15,600 nucleotides of DNA from Colwellia sp. (lineage in GTDB: Bacteria; Pseudomonadota; Gammaproteobacteria; Enterobacterales; Alteromonadaceae). How positions within the stretch are numbered: the stretch's first letter is position 1; every line of letters starts with the position of its first letter. Location of the stretch: the NCBI GenBank assembly GCA_003521815.1, contig DPHE01000036.1, positions 1 to 15,600 on the forward strand, read 5' to 3'. The notes beneath the pieces are model-generated. The model was not told the origin of the DNA, did not search any database, and was given only the letters and a program-made list of their open reading frames with translations. Positions 1 through 7,038 of this stretch are shown here, piece after piece. Both the position numbers and the translations under genes were made by a program.

Positions 1-531
1 TACTGAGTAACCACTGTGCTCGATTGCGATGTTACGGATAAGTTCCATCATGTTTACTGTTTTACCAACACCAGCACCACCGAAAAGACCAACTTTACCA
101 CCCTTAGCGAATGGACAAACTAAATCGATTACTTTGATACCTGTTTCTAACAATTCGTTAGACATTGATTGTTCAGCATAGGCTGGTGCTTCACGGTGAA
201 TAGCCCAACGATCTTGCTCGCCGATAGGGCCAGCTTCATCAATTGGCTCACCAAGTACGTTCATGATGCGACCTAATGTCTCAACACCAACGGGTACTTT
301 GATTCCATTACCTGTGTTTTCTACATTCAGACCACGACGCAAACCGTCAGAGCTACCCATTGCGATAGTACGTACAACGCCGCCACCAAGCTGCTGTTGA
401 ACTTCTAGTACTAAACCGCTTAAGTCACCATCGGTTATATTTAATGCGTCATATACCTGAGGTACGGCATCTTGTGGAAATTCTACATCCACAACTGCGC
501 CAATGATTTGGACGACTTTACCTGTACTCAT
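1..531 (-). CDS. atpD: F1 ATP synthase beta subunit, N-terminal part (cut by window edge)
   Basis: This is the catalytic beta subunit of the F1 head, which makes ATP from ADP and phosphate on the cytoplasmic face of the inner membrane. The visible 177 codons begin MSTGKVVQIIGAVVDVEF, the beta-barrel domain typical of the family. The nucleotide-binding P-loop GGAGVGKT is at residues 151-158. The family is about 460 residues long, so nearly two thirds, including the Walker B and DELSEED regions, lie beyond position 1. The ATG at 529-531 is preceded by a GAGGA ribosome binding site six bases away. It follows atpG by 102 bases in the same operon. No stop or frameshift interrupts the visible part. 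Confidence 0.98.
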   Translation of the reverse strand, partial: MSTGKVVQIIGAVVDVEFPQDAVPQVYDALNITDGDLSGLVLEVQQQLGGGVVRTIAMGSSDGLRRGLNVENTGNGIKVPVGVETLGRIMNVLGEPIDEAGPIGEQDRWAIHREAPAYAEQSMSNELLETGIKVIDLVCPFAKGGKVGLFGGAGVGKTVNMMELIRNIAIEHSGYSV

Positions 532-549
532 GTTTATTCCTCTTAATTT

Positions 550-578
550 AAGTTAGCTAAGCCTTACCTAACTAACTT
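550..578 (-). other. Inverted repeat in the atpG-atpD spacer
   Basis: The 7-base arms AAGTTAG (550-556) and CTAACTT (572-578) can pair around a 15-base centre that itself contains partial complementarity. It sits in the untranslated stretch between the atpG stop and the atpD ribosome binding site, so in the mRNA it could be a stability or processing hairpin. There is no strong T-run after it, so a terminator is unlikely. The arms are AT-rich and the stem is weak. Confidence 0.25.
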
Positions 579-633
579 GTCGTTAAATTACGAAAACTGT
601 TATCAGTTAAATTCTTTAATAGAACTAAACTGC

Positions 634-1497
634 TTACCCTACCGCAGCTGCACCGGCAACAATCTCACCCAATTCTTGAGTGATTGCCGCTTGACGCGCT
701 TTGTTATATACCAATTGAAGGTCTTTGATTAACTCACCCGCATTATCAGTTGCAGCTTTCATTGCAACCATACGAGATGCTTGTTCACAAGCAATGTTTT
801 CAACAACACCTTGGTACACTTGAGATTCAATATAACGAACTAATAATTGATCTAACAATACGTTAGCGTCAGGTTCGTAGATATAATCCCAACGATGACT
901 AATTTCTTCGTCATCTGATTTAGGTAGAGGTAACAATTGATCGATTGTCGCTTCTTGCGTCATAGTATTAACAAATTTGTTATATACAACGTATAGCTTA
1001 TCAATTTCACCGTCATCATAAGCTTTCAGCATAACCTTAACACTACCGACTAAGTCAGTTAATGAAGGGCTATCACCTAAGCCTGAAATTTGTGCAGTTA
1101 CTTTAGCGCCCATACTGTTAAAAAATGATGTGGCCTTTGAGCCAATTACACCAAATTCAACATCAGCACCTGATGCTTGCTTTTCAGCAGCATCAGAAAG
1201 TACTTTTTTAAATAAATTTGTATTTAAACCACCACACAAACCACGGTCGGTTGAGACGACAATATAGCCAACACGCTTAGTTTCACGTTCTTCCATATAG
1301 GCATGACGATATTCTAAGTTACCAAGCGCAATATGACCGATCACATTTCGTATATTTGTCGCATATGGACGAGAAGCTGCCATGCTATCTTGCGCTTTAC
1401 GCATTTTACTAGCAGCTACCATTTCCATAGCGTTTGTGATCTTTTGAGTGTTTTTAACACTCGAAATCTTGGTTTTTATTTCTTTACCAACGGCCAT
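634..1497 (-). CDS. atpG: F1 ATP synthase gamma subunit
   Basis: The gamma subunit is the central rotating shaft of F1, linking proton flow through the c-ring to catalysis in the alpha3beta3 head. The 287-residue product equals the E. coli length. The N-terminal helix (starting MAVGKEIKTKISSVKNTQKI) and the C-terminal helix with QLVYNKARQAAITQEL form the coiled coil of the shaft, and the family signature around the C-terminal EIVAGAAA is present. The start ATG at 1495-1497 has a GGAG site seven bases upstream. It lies 37 bases after atpA and is co-transcribed with it. Nothing is truncated or unusual. Confidence 0.98.
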   Translation of the reverse strand: MAVGKEIKTKISSVKNTQKITNAMEMVAASKMRKAQDSMAASRPYATNIRNVIGHIALGNLEYRHAYMEERETKRVGYIVVSTDRGLCGGLNTNLFKKVLSDAAEKQASGADVEFGVIGSKATSFFNSMGAKVTAQISGLGDSPSLTDLVGSVKVMLKAYDDGEIDKLYVVYNKFVNTMTQEATIDQLLPLPKSDDEEISHRWDYIYEPDANVLLDQLLVRYIESQVYQGVVENIACEQASRMVAMKAATDNAGELIKDLQLVYNKARQAAITQELGEIVAGAAAVG

Positions 1498-1534
1498 GAC
1501 TCTTCTCCGAAAAGGTTACTTAATTAAAACTCGA

Positions 1535-3076
1535 TTACCAAGTTTGAGTAGACTTGAATGTTTCAAGTGCTTTATTCAAACCAGCTTCGATATCTTTATT
1601 GTAGTCACCGCTTTCGTCGATAGTAGCCATCAACGCAGCTTGCTCATTATTCATGTATGCATGTAAAGCAGCTTCACAATCAACAACTTTGTTTATTTCA
1701 ACGTCGTTTAAAAAGCCTTTTTCAGCAGCAAATAATGACACAGCAGTTTCAGCAATTGATAATGGGCTGTATTGCTTTTGCTTCATTAATTCAGTAACAC
1801 GTTGTCCATGCTCTAATTGAGCACGAGTCGCGTCATCTAAATCAGATGCGAACTGAGCAAACGCTGCCAATTCTGCATATTGAGCTAGTGCTAAACGAAT
1901 ACCACCACCAAGTTTCTTGATGATTTTAGTTTGTGCAGCACCACCAACACGAGATACTGAAATACCGGCATTAACAGCTGGGCGAATACCCGCGTTAAAT
2001 AAGTTAGATTCTAAGAAAATCTGACCATCGGTAATTGAGATTACGTTAGTTGGTACGAAAGCTGATACATCACCTGCTTGCGTTTCAATGATAGGTAAAG
2101 CAGTTAATGAACCTGTTTTGCCTTTAACTTCACCGTTAGTGAATTTTTCAACGTATGCTTCGTTTACACGAGCAGCACGTTCTAATAAACGACTATGAAG
2201 ATAGAAAACATCACCTGGGTATGCTTCACGACCTGGCGGACGACGTAAAAGTAATGAAATTTGACGGTAAGCAACAGCTTGCTTAGACAAATCATCATAT
2301 ACGATTAGTGAATCTTCACCACGGTCACGAAAGTATTCACCCATAGAACAACCAGAGTATGGTGCTAGGTATTGTAGTGCAGCAGCTTCAGAAGCTGAGG
2401 CAACAACTACGATAGTGTTAGATAACGCGCCGTGCTCTTCTAAGTTACGAACAAGGTTCGCTACTGTAGAGGCTTTTTGGCCAATCGCTACGTATACACA
2501 TTTAATACCTGTGTTCTTTTGGTTGATGATAGCGTCAAGTGCAATCGCTGATTTACCGATTTGACGGTCACCAATGATTAATTCACGCTGGCCACGACCA
2601 ATTGGAATCATAGAGTCAATAGACTTGATACCAGTTTGCACTGGTTGGTCTACTGATTTACGGTCGATAACACCAGGTGCGACAACTTCTACTGGAGAGA
2701 AGCCATCATTTTCAATTGGGCCTTTGCCATCAATTGGTTCACCTAGAGTGTTAACTACGCGGCCTAATAAGCCACGACCTACTGGTACTTCTAAAATACG
2801 ACCAGTACCTTTAACTTTTTGGCCTTCCGCTAAATCAGCGTAAGGGCCCATTACTACCGCACCGACCGAATCACGGTCAAGGTTTAACGCGATAGCAAAT
2901 CGGCTACCAGGAAGTTCGATCATTTCGCCTTGCATTACATCAGCAAGACCATTAATGCGAATAATACCATCTGTTACAGAAACGATAGTACCTTCGTTAC
3001 GAGCTTCGCTGACAACGTCAAACTGTTCAATTCTATTCTTGATCAGTTCAGCGATTTCAGTGGAATTCAGTTGCAT
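1535..3076 (-). CDS. atpA: F1 ATP synthase alpha subunit
   Basis: The alpha subunit alternates with beta in the F1 head and carries the non-catalytic nucleotide sites. The 513-residue product is collinear with E. coli alpha, starting MQLNSTEIAELIKNRIEQF and ending in a QTW tail. The P-loop at 169-176 reads GDRQIGKS, where the usual form is GDRQTGKT. The signature around SVSRVGGAAQ, which holds the arginine that reaches into the catalytic site, is intact, as is the GEYFRDRGEDSLIVYDDLSK stretch. The start at 3074-3076 is preceded by AAGGGA seven bases away. It follows the reading end of the broken atpH by only 15 bases, so translation may be coupled to atpH. Confidence 0.98.
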   Translation of the reverse strand: MQLNSTEIAELIKNRIEQFDVVSEARNEGTIVSVTDGIIRINGLADVMQGEMIELPGSRFAIALNLDRDSVGAVVMGPYADLAEGQKVKGTGRILEVPVGRGLLGRVVNTLGEPIDGKGPIENDGFSPVEVVAPGVIDRKSVDQPVQTGIKSIDSMIPIGRGQRELIIGDRQIGKSAIALDAIINQKNTGIKCVYVAIGQKASTVANLVRNLEEHGALSNTIVVVASASEAAALQYLAPYSGCSMGEYFRDRGEDSLIVYDDLSKQAVAYRQISLLLRRPPGREAYPGDVFYLHSRLLERAARVNEAYVEKFTNGEVKGKTGSLTALPIIETQAGDVSAFVPTNVISITDGQIFLESNLFNAGIRPAVNAGISVSRVGGAAQTKIIKKLGGGIRLALAQYAELAAFAQFASDLDDATRAQLEHGQRVTELMKQKQYSPLSIAETAVSLFAAEKGFLNDVEINKVVDCEAALHAYMNNEQAALMATIDESGDYNKDIEAGLNKALETFKSTQTW

Positions 3077-3091
3077 GCTCTGTTCCCTTAT

Positions 3092-3627
3092 CTAAGATTG
3101 TAATGTTGTTGCTAAGCGGTTCAACTTACCTTTTACTGAACCATCTATTACCATGTCACCAGCTTGTAATAATCAAACCGGAAACGATACTTGCATCAAC
3201 AAAACAATTAAGCTTTACTTTACGTGCCAAGCGCTTTTCAAGCGCGGCGCTTAATGTTGTTTTTTGCTCTGCAGTTACTTCAACAGCAGAGGTTACATCC
3301 ACATATACTTCTTGATCAAAGTCAGCTTTTAACTCAACAAATTGTTCAAGAACTTGTGGTAGCACCAACAAACGTTCGTTTTTCGCCATTACTTTCAAAA
3401 AGTTTTGGCATTGACTGTCTACTTGCTCACCACAAACATTTAAAAATAATGCTTGTGCTTGCTCTGCTGATGCTCCACCAGATATAAAACCTATAATGGT
3501 TTTATCTTTAGCAACTTCAGCAGCAAAAGTTAACTGGGCTTAACCAGCTATCAATTGCTTTAGCTTCAACAGCAAATTCGAACGCTGCTTTAGCATAAGG
3601 ACGAGCGACAGTTGTCAATTCAGACAT
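3092..3627 (-). pseudogene. atpH: F1 ATP synthase delta subunit, frameshifted twice
   Basis: Delta (OSCP) ties the peripheral b-stalk to the top of F1. As written, translation from the ATG at 3625-3627 (MSELTTVARPYAKAAFEF) runs 36 residues and stops at TGA 3517-3519. The delta frame resumes one base over: QLTFAAEVAKDKTIIGF and onward, through a second shift near 3164, then AGDMVIDGSVKGKLNRL to a TAG at 3092-3094. Removing one G from the GGG run at 3536-3538 and one T from the TT at 3164-3165 restores one open frame of 178 codons, i.e. 177 residues, the normal family length. The region spans 536 bases, exactly two more than that frame. The protein is otherwise well preserved, with no other stops. 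The cause could be sequencing errors, fresh mutations, or recoding; the sequence alone cannot decide. Confidence 0.9.
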
Positions 3628-3639
3628 AGCTCTTTCCTC

Positions 3640-4110
3640 TTAAAGTTCAGCGACGAGTTTGTCTAAGATGTCGCTGTGTGCAGCGCCATCAATTGAACGC
3701 TCAAGAATTTTCTCGGCACCCGCTATAGCAAGAACAGCTACTTGTTTACGTAGTTCTTCTTTAGCACGGTTACGTTCAGTTTCGATTTCTGCATGACCAG
3801 AAGCTAAGATCTTTTCTTTCTCAGCTTGTGCTTTGCCCGCTGTTTCCTCAATAATTTTAGCTTCATGTTTTTTAGCAGCATCAACAATAGATGCAGCTTC
3901 AACTTTAGCTTCTTTTAATTGAGCTACAGCTTTCTCTTGAGCAAGCTCAAGATCTTTAGCAGCACGGTCTGAAGCAGCAAGTCCATCAGCAATAATTGCT
4001 TGACGAGCTTCGATGGCAGCCATAATTGGTGGCCATACAAACTTCATACAGAAAATTACAAATACGACAAATGCGATCAACTCACCTATTAATGTGGCAT
4101 TAATATTCAT
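3640..4110 (-). CDS. atpF: Fo ATP synthase subunit b
   Basis: Subunit b forms the dimeric peripheral stalk that anchors F1 to Fo. The product is 156 residues, the E. coli length. An N-terminal membrane helix (about residues 8-28, ELIAFVVFVIFCMKFVWPPI) is followed by a long charged, alanine-rich helix (about 30-135) that fits the stalk coiled coil. The start at 4108-4110 has a near-perfect AGGAGG site seven bases upstream, the best in the operon. The stop is 12 bases ahead of the atpH start, suggesting translational coupling between the two stalk subunits. The gene looks intact. Confidence 0.97.
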   Translation of the reverse strand: MNINATLIGELIAFVVFVIFCMKFVWPPIMAAIEARQAIIADGLAASDRAAKDLELAQEKAVAQLKEAKVEAASIVDAAKKHEAKIIEETAGKAQAEKEKILASGHAEIETERNRAKEELRKQVAVLAIAGAEKILERSIDGAAHSDILDKLVAEL

Positions 4111-4160
4111 TTGTGTACCTCCTAATTAGTTATTCGTTAAAAATTCTAGTAACTTACTTA

Positions 4161-4379
4161 TTAAGCAAGTACGAATAACATGTATAGGCCGATCGCAACA
4201 CCGATCATAGCGATAGCATCAATAAGACCAGCTACGATGAACATTTTCACTTGAAGTTGTGGTGCAAGTTCAGGTTGACGAGCAGCAGATTCTAAGAACT
4301 TGCCACCTAAGATACCAAAACCAATCGCAGTACCTAAAGCACCTAGACCGATTAATAACGCAACAGCGATGAATAACAT
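4161..4379 (-). CDS. atpE: Fo ATP synthase subunit c (proteolipid ring)
   Basis: Subunit c forms the proton-driven membrane rotor. The 72-residue hairpin has two membrane helices: about 3-29 with the glycine-rich GLGALGTAIGFGILGG packing face, and about 44-71. The polar loop RQP is at 34-36 and the essential proton-carrying aspartate is D54 in GLIDAIAMIG. The C-terminus aligns with that of E. coli c, but the N-terminus is about seven residues shorter than the E. coli protein of 79. The ATG at 4377-4379 has GGAG six bases upstream and there is no in-frame start close before it, so the short N-terminus seems real. No sodium-type glutamate is present, so proton coupling is expected. Confidence 0.97.
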   Translation of the reverse strand: MLFIAVALLIGLGALGTAIGFGILGGKFLESAARQPELAPQLQVKMFIVAGLIDAIAMIGVAIGLYMLFVLA

Positions 4380-4440
4380 ATTTATCTCCGATAATTTAAA
4401 GTTAATGTTAAAAGTTAAAAAAGTTTAAGGGTTAAAAAAT
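4380..4440 (-). promoter_or_regulatory. U-rich leader just upstream of atpE
   Basis: In the mRNA sense the last 60 bases before atpE are almost wholly A and U, with repeated UUUAAC-like units, then a GGAG ribosome binding site. In E. coli a U-rich, unstructured stretch before atpE enhances translation so that c is made in excess of other subunits. The composition here fits the same role; that is an inference by analogy, not a sequence identity. Confidence 0.35.
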
Positions 4441-4458
4441 TGTACAAAAATCTTCTTT

Positions 4459-4552
4459 GGGACTTCCTGTCCCCATTTAGTAGAGTTCCCCCTACCAATG
4501 TAAATTAGTTTATTTAGGCTTCCTGCCTATACTCTATGAGCCGACTCCGTCG
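4459..4552 (-). promoter_or_regulatory. Four-hairpin array with GGA loops in the atpB-atpE spacer
   Basis: Four hairpins can be drawn in the mRNA sense. In transcript order: 4542-4552, CGAC-GGA-GUCG; 4515-4529, UAGGC-AGGAA-GCCUA; 4477-4498, a 9-pair stem (three G-U) closing a GGAA tetraloop; 4459-4473, GGGAC-AGGAA-GUCCC. All four expose GGA in the loop. Two loops are identical (AGGAA closed by C-G, giving CAGGAAG). GGA in a hairpin loop is the recognition element of the translational regulator CsrA/RsmA, which often binds several such sites. The array is more GC-rich than the flanking spacer, which also suits a dispersed intergenic repeat. The hairpins are seen; the function is inferred. Confidence 0.4.
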
Positions 4553-4573
4553 TTCTAAATTTTGTCAAAAAAT

Positions 4574-5356
4574 CTAGTGATCCTCATGTGCTAAACTAAG
4601 ATATACAATAGTTAACATCATAAAGATGAATGCCTGTAATGGGATAATCAACAAGTGAAATGCTGCCCATAAAAAGTGTACTGGTAATTGGAACAAACCA
4701 ATGGTTGCAATAAGTAAAAATATCAACTCACCTGCATACAAGTTACCAAACAAACGTAAGGCTAATGATAGAGGACGCGCTAATAAAGTAACCATTTCTA
4801 GAATAAAGTTCACTGGGTACATCACAGGATGACCAAAAGGTTGTGTAGTAAGCTCTTTAATAAAGCCACCCACACCTTTCACTTTAATCGAATAGTAAAT
4901 TGTTAAGATAAATACACCTAATGCCAAGGCAAAAGTCATATTAGGATCTGTTGTTGGTACAGGCTTCATGTAAACGTGAGACATGTCTACACCGCCAACT
5001 GTAGCGATTAACCAAGGTAGAAAATCAACAGGTACCCAATCCATCGCATTCATTAATAAAACCCAAACAAAAACAGTTAAGGCTAATGGTGCAATTAAAG
5101 GGTTTGTGCCGTGAAAAGTGCTTTTTACACTATCATCAACAAACTCTACTACTAATTCAACACCAGATTGTAATTTACCTGGCACACCCGTTGTTGCTTT
5201 TTTAGCAACTGAGCGGAAAATATAAAGAAAAATAAAGCCTAAAAACACCGACCAACCTAAAGTATCTAGATGTAAGGTCCAAAAACCTTCACCTACAGTC
5301 CAATTGGTTAAATGATGTTTAATATATTCTTGGCTGGTTAATTCAGCAGCAGACAT
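4574..5356 (-). CDS. atpB: Fo ATP synthase subunit a (proton channel)
   Basis: Subunit a provides the two half-channels that carry protons to and from the c-ring. The 260-residue protein has five or six membrane helices. The essential arginine is R201 in LSLALRLFGNLYAGE, with E210 shortly after, and the C-terminal helix LQAFIFMMLTIVYLSLAHE carries Q241, the equivalent of E. coli Q252. It is 11 residues shorter than the E. coli protein of 271. The ATG at 5354-5356 has AGGAA seven bases upstream. It follows atpI after 46 bases and is separated from atpE by an unusually long 194-base spacer that holds the hairpin array. Confidence 0.97.
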   Translation of the reverse strand: MSAAELTSQEYIKHHLTNWTVGEGFWTLHLDTLGWSVFLGFIFLYIFRSVAKKATTGVPGKLQSGVELVVEFVDDSVKSTFHGTNPLIAPLALTVFVWVLLMNAMDWVPVDFLPWLIATVGGVDMSHVYMKPVPTTDPNMTFALALGVFILTIYYSIKVKGVGGFIKELTTQPFGHPVMYPVNFILEMVTLLARPLSLALRLFGNLYAGELIFLLIATIGLFQLPVHFLWAAFHLLIIPLQAFIFMMLTIVYLSLAHEDH

Positions 5357-5402
5357 ATTAATGTTCCTAATGATTAAAGTTTAAAATAAAATTCTTTTGT
5401 TA

Positions 5403-5795
5403 CTATTTAATTAGCGAGTGTTTAATTATAAAGGGCGTTACTAATGGTAAAGCCATAATCAAACAAAACATACTAAAAAAAGGTATTGGCAGTAGTACTA
5501 AAAATTTAAAGGCGAGTACAAATAACAAAGCCGTTAATACCATTTTCAATTTCACACCGCTAAAAAAGGATTCAACTACTAATTTAGACGATTTGGCTCC
5601 AGCATATTTAAATGCTTTAAGCGCAAAAACTATATTGGGAATGATAGTTACCACACCTGCAGCCAAAATTGACTGGGCATAATCTAATCCCCAAATAAAA
5701 TAACTTACTAATGAACTTAATAAAACAAGACTAATGGCTAAAATATTTTGTTGCCATGCCAGCTTTCGACCAGCAATAGTGAGTTTATTTATCAT
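5403..5795 (-). CDS. atpI: ATP synthase assembly protein I
   Basis: AtpI is the first gene of most atp operons and encodes a small membrane protein that helps c-ring assembly and is not part of the finished enzyme. The product is 130 residues with about four hydrophobic segments (for example ILAISLVLLSSLVSYFIWGL and FKFLVLLPIPFFSMF), matching the family size. A GTG two codons upstream (5799-5801) keeps the frame open, but it abuts the AAGAAG ribosome binding site. The ATG at 5793-5795 has the proper spacing and is preferred. The sequence is weakly conserved as usual for this family, so the call leans on its position before atpB. Confidence 0.9.
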   Translation of the reverse strand: MINKLTIAGRKLAWQQNILAISLVLLSSLVSYFIWGLDYAQSILAAGVVTIIPNIVFALKAFKYAGAKSSKLVVESFFSGVKLKMVLTALLFVLAFKFLVLLPIPFFSMFCLIMALPLVTPFIIKHSLIK

Positions 5796-5860
5796 TATCA
5801 CTTCTTAACTAAAGTTAAAATAAAACATTACGAAATTGATCATATGCTGTATCCCTTTTT

Positions 5861-5889
5861 AAAGTAAAAACTTTAAAAGTAAAAACTTT
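5861..5889. repeat. Tandem 15-base repeat in the atp leader
   Basis: The 14-mer AAAGTAAAAACTTT occurs at 5861-5874 and again at 5876-5889, one base apart, a 15-base period. Each copy is also a small inverted repeat (AAAGT / ACTTT). The copies lie between the -10 of the probable atp promoter and the atpI start, so they would fall at or just after the transcription start. Confidence 0.8.
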
Positions 5890-5894
5890 GCGCA

Positions 5895-5922
5895 AGTATA
5901 CCCATCGTGTGTATTTTTGCAA
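5895..5922 (-). promoter_or_regulatory. Probable sigma-70 promoter of the atp operon
   Basis: On the minus strand a -35 element TTGCAA (5917-5922) and a -10 element TATACT (5895-5900) are separated by 16 bases. This is the best sigma-70 match in the spacer and lies about 100 bases before the atpI start. The atp operon is expected to start here, before atpI. A weaker pair (TTGTAC, GATAAA) is seen farther upstream and was not preferred. Confidence 0.55.
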
Positions 5923-5986
5923 GAAAATAGGGCAGAGAAGCCTTGTTTTTTGCTTGAATAATTACTATTTCTGTAATAAATACGAC

Positions 5987-6004
5987 TAAAGGCTTAGACC
6001 TTTA
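5987..6004. terminator. Weak hairpin, possible end of the mnmG-parB operon
   Basis: TAAAGG (5987-5992) and CCTTTA (5999-6004) form a 6-base stem around a 6-base loop about 130 bases after the parB stop. It is AT-rich and has no clean U-run on the minus strand, so it is only a candidate terminator or mRNA end-stabilising hairpin. Confidence 0.25.
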
Positions 6005-6136
6005 TCCGACTTGATAAACGAAAGTACAAATTATGATCATTCTTAAGTATGAAGAGCACGATGTAACAAAAATTATTAGTAATAGGTTAAAATCTCATAA
6101 TCACTATATTTAAAGAAATTATACACTTTAATATCG

Positions 6137-7024
6137 CTATTTAATTTTTGCTAATAACGTTTCAAGCTCGGCAAGTTTGCTATACGATATAACTAACTTT
6201 CCTTTACCTTTTTTATTATGACTCACTGATACTTTCAAACCTAACTTATTTGTTAGGTCTTTTTCTAACTCAATACTTTCTTGATCTTTTTCTTTAATTG
6301 GTTTTATTTCTTCAGGGTTTTTAATTTTTTTAATTAGCGCTTCTGTTTCACGTACTGTTAATTCTTTAGTCGCTACAATTGCTGCAGCTTCAGCTTGACG
6401 ATCATCACTAAGTGCTAACAAAGCACGCGCGTGTCCCATTTCAATGTCACCATTCTCTAGGAACGTTTTAACTTCATCATGTAAATTATTTAAACGTAGT
6501 AAGTTTGTAATAGTCGTACGTGATTTACCTACCGCAATAGCAACTTCTTGATGTGTTAAATCAAATTCAGTTAATAAACGTTCTAGCGCAACAGCTTCTT
6601 CCATTGCATTAAGATCTTCTCGTTGAATGTTTTCAATCAATGCGATAGCAACCGCTGATTCATCAGGCACGTCTTTAATTAAACAAGGCACTTCTGTTAA
6701 TTTAGCCAACTGTGCAGCACGCCAGCGACGCTCACCAGCAATAATTTCAAACTTATATTCAGTTAATGGCCTAACGACAATAGGTTGAATAATACCTTGA
6801 GACTGAATAGAAAGAGATAGTTCTTCTAATGCCGCATCAGACATATCTTTACGTGGTTGATATTTTCCTGGTGATAATTTATTTATTGATATTTTTATTA
6901 AGTCACCATCCTTTACTCTTGACTCAAGCTTATCTTTCTCATCATCAAGGGTAGGGGCTTTTGTTTGGGGAGTAAGTAAAGCGTCAAGACCTCTGCCTAA
7001 TCCACGTCGTTTTGCTGGGCTCAT
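6137..7024 (-). CDS. parB: Chromosome partitioning protein ParB (CTP-dependent DNA clamp)
   Basis: ParB loads on parS sites near the origin, spreads as a CTP-dependent sliding clamp and stimulates ParA to move the origins apart. The 295-residue protein starts MSPAKRRGLGRGLDALL, the typical N-terminus that contacts ParA. The CTP-binding motif GERRWRA is at 97-103 and ENIQRED at 131-137. A helix-turn-helix follows at about 158-180 (HQEVAIAVGKSRTTITNLL), and the C-terminal 45 residues form the dimer domain. The ATG at 7022-7024 has AAGGA five bases upstream. It follows parA by 14 bases in one operon. No full parS site was found in the window by eye. Confidence 0.97.
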   Translation of the reverse strand: MSPAKRRGLGRGLDALLTPQTKAPTLDDEKDKLESRVKDGDLIKISINKLSPGKYQPRKDMSDAALEELSLSIQSQGIIQPIVVRPLTEYKFEIIAGERRWRAAQLAKLTEVPCLIKDVPDESAVAIALIENIQREDLNAMEEAVALERLLTEFDLTHQEVAIAVGKSRTTITNLLRLNNLHDEVKTFLENGDIEMGHARALLALSDDRQAEAAAIVATKELTVRETEALIKKIKNPEEIKPIKEKDQESIELEKDLTNKLGLKVSVSHNKKGKGKLVISYSKLAELETLLAKIK

Positions 7025-7038
7025 AATATTCCTTGAAT

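Larger units (their letters stand above)
5796..6136. other. Spacer between parB and atpI
   Basis: This 341-base gap has no credible gene on either strand. It contains a probable atp promoter (5895-5922), a tandem repeat in the atp leader (5861-5889) and a small hairpin (5987-6004). The part next to parB (6005-6136) is very AT-rich and I see no clear terminator with a U-run, so read-through from parB into atpI cannot be excluded. Confidence 0.7.

Noticed and set aside
1276..1292. Another GTTTCACGT half-site inside atpG
   Set aside because: It lacks the second half of the palindrome and is explained by codons for gamma-subunit residues.
2574..2843. Plus-strand open frame of 89 codons opposite atpA
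   Set aside because: It is the antisense shadow of a highly conserved gene, with no family resemblance or start signals; the same holds for the other plus-strand frames opposite atpG, rsmG, mnmG and mnmE.
3156..3398. Separate 80-codon gene starting MKVMAKNERLLVL
   Set aside because: It is the middle piece of frameshifted atpH; its sequence continues delta-subunit similarity on both sides in the neighbouring frames.
5796..5801. GTG start two codons before the atpI ATG
   Set aside because: It directly abuts the ribosome binding site, leaving no spacing; the ATG is correctly spaced.
6119..6127. TTATACACT, a one-mismatch DnaA box just after the parB stop
   Set aside because: It is isolated in very AT-rich DNA, where such matches are expected by chance, and is far from oriC.
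6332..6350. Partial parS-like sequence TGTTTCACGT inside parB
   Set aside because: Only the left half and core match; the right half does not mirror it, and the bases encode the conserved ParB stretch TVRETE.
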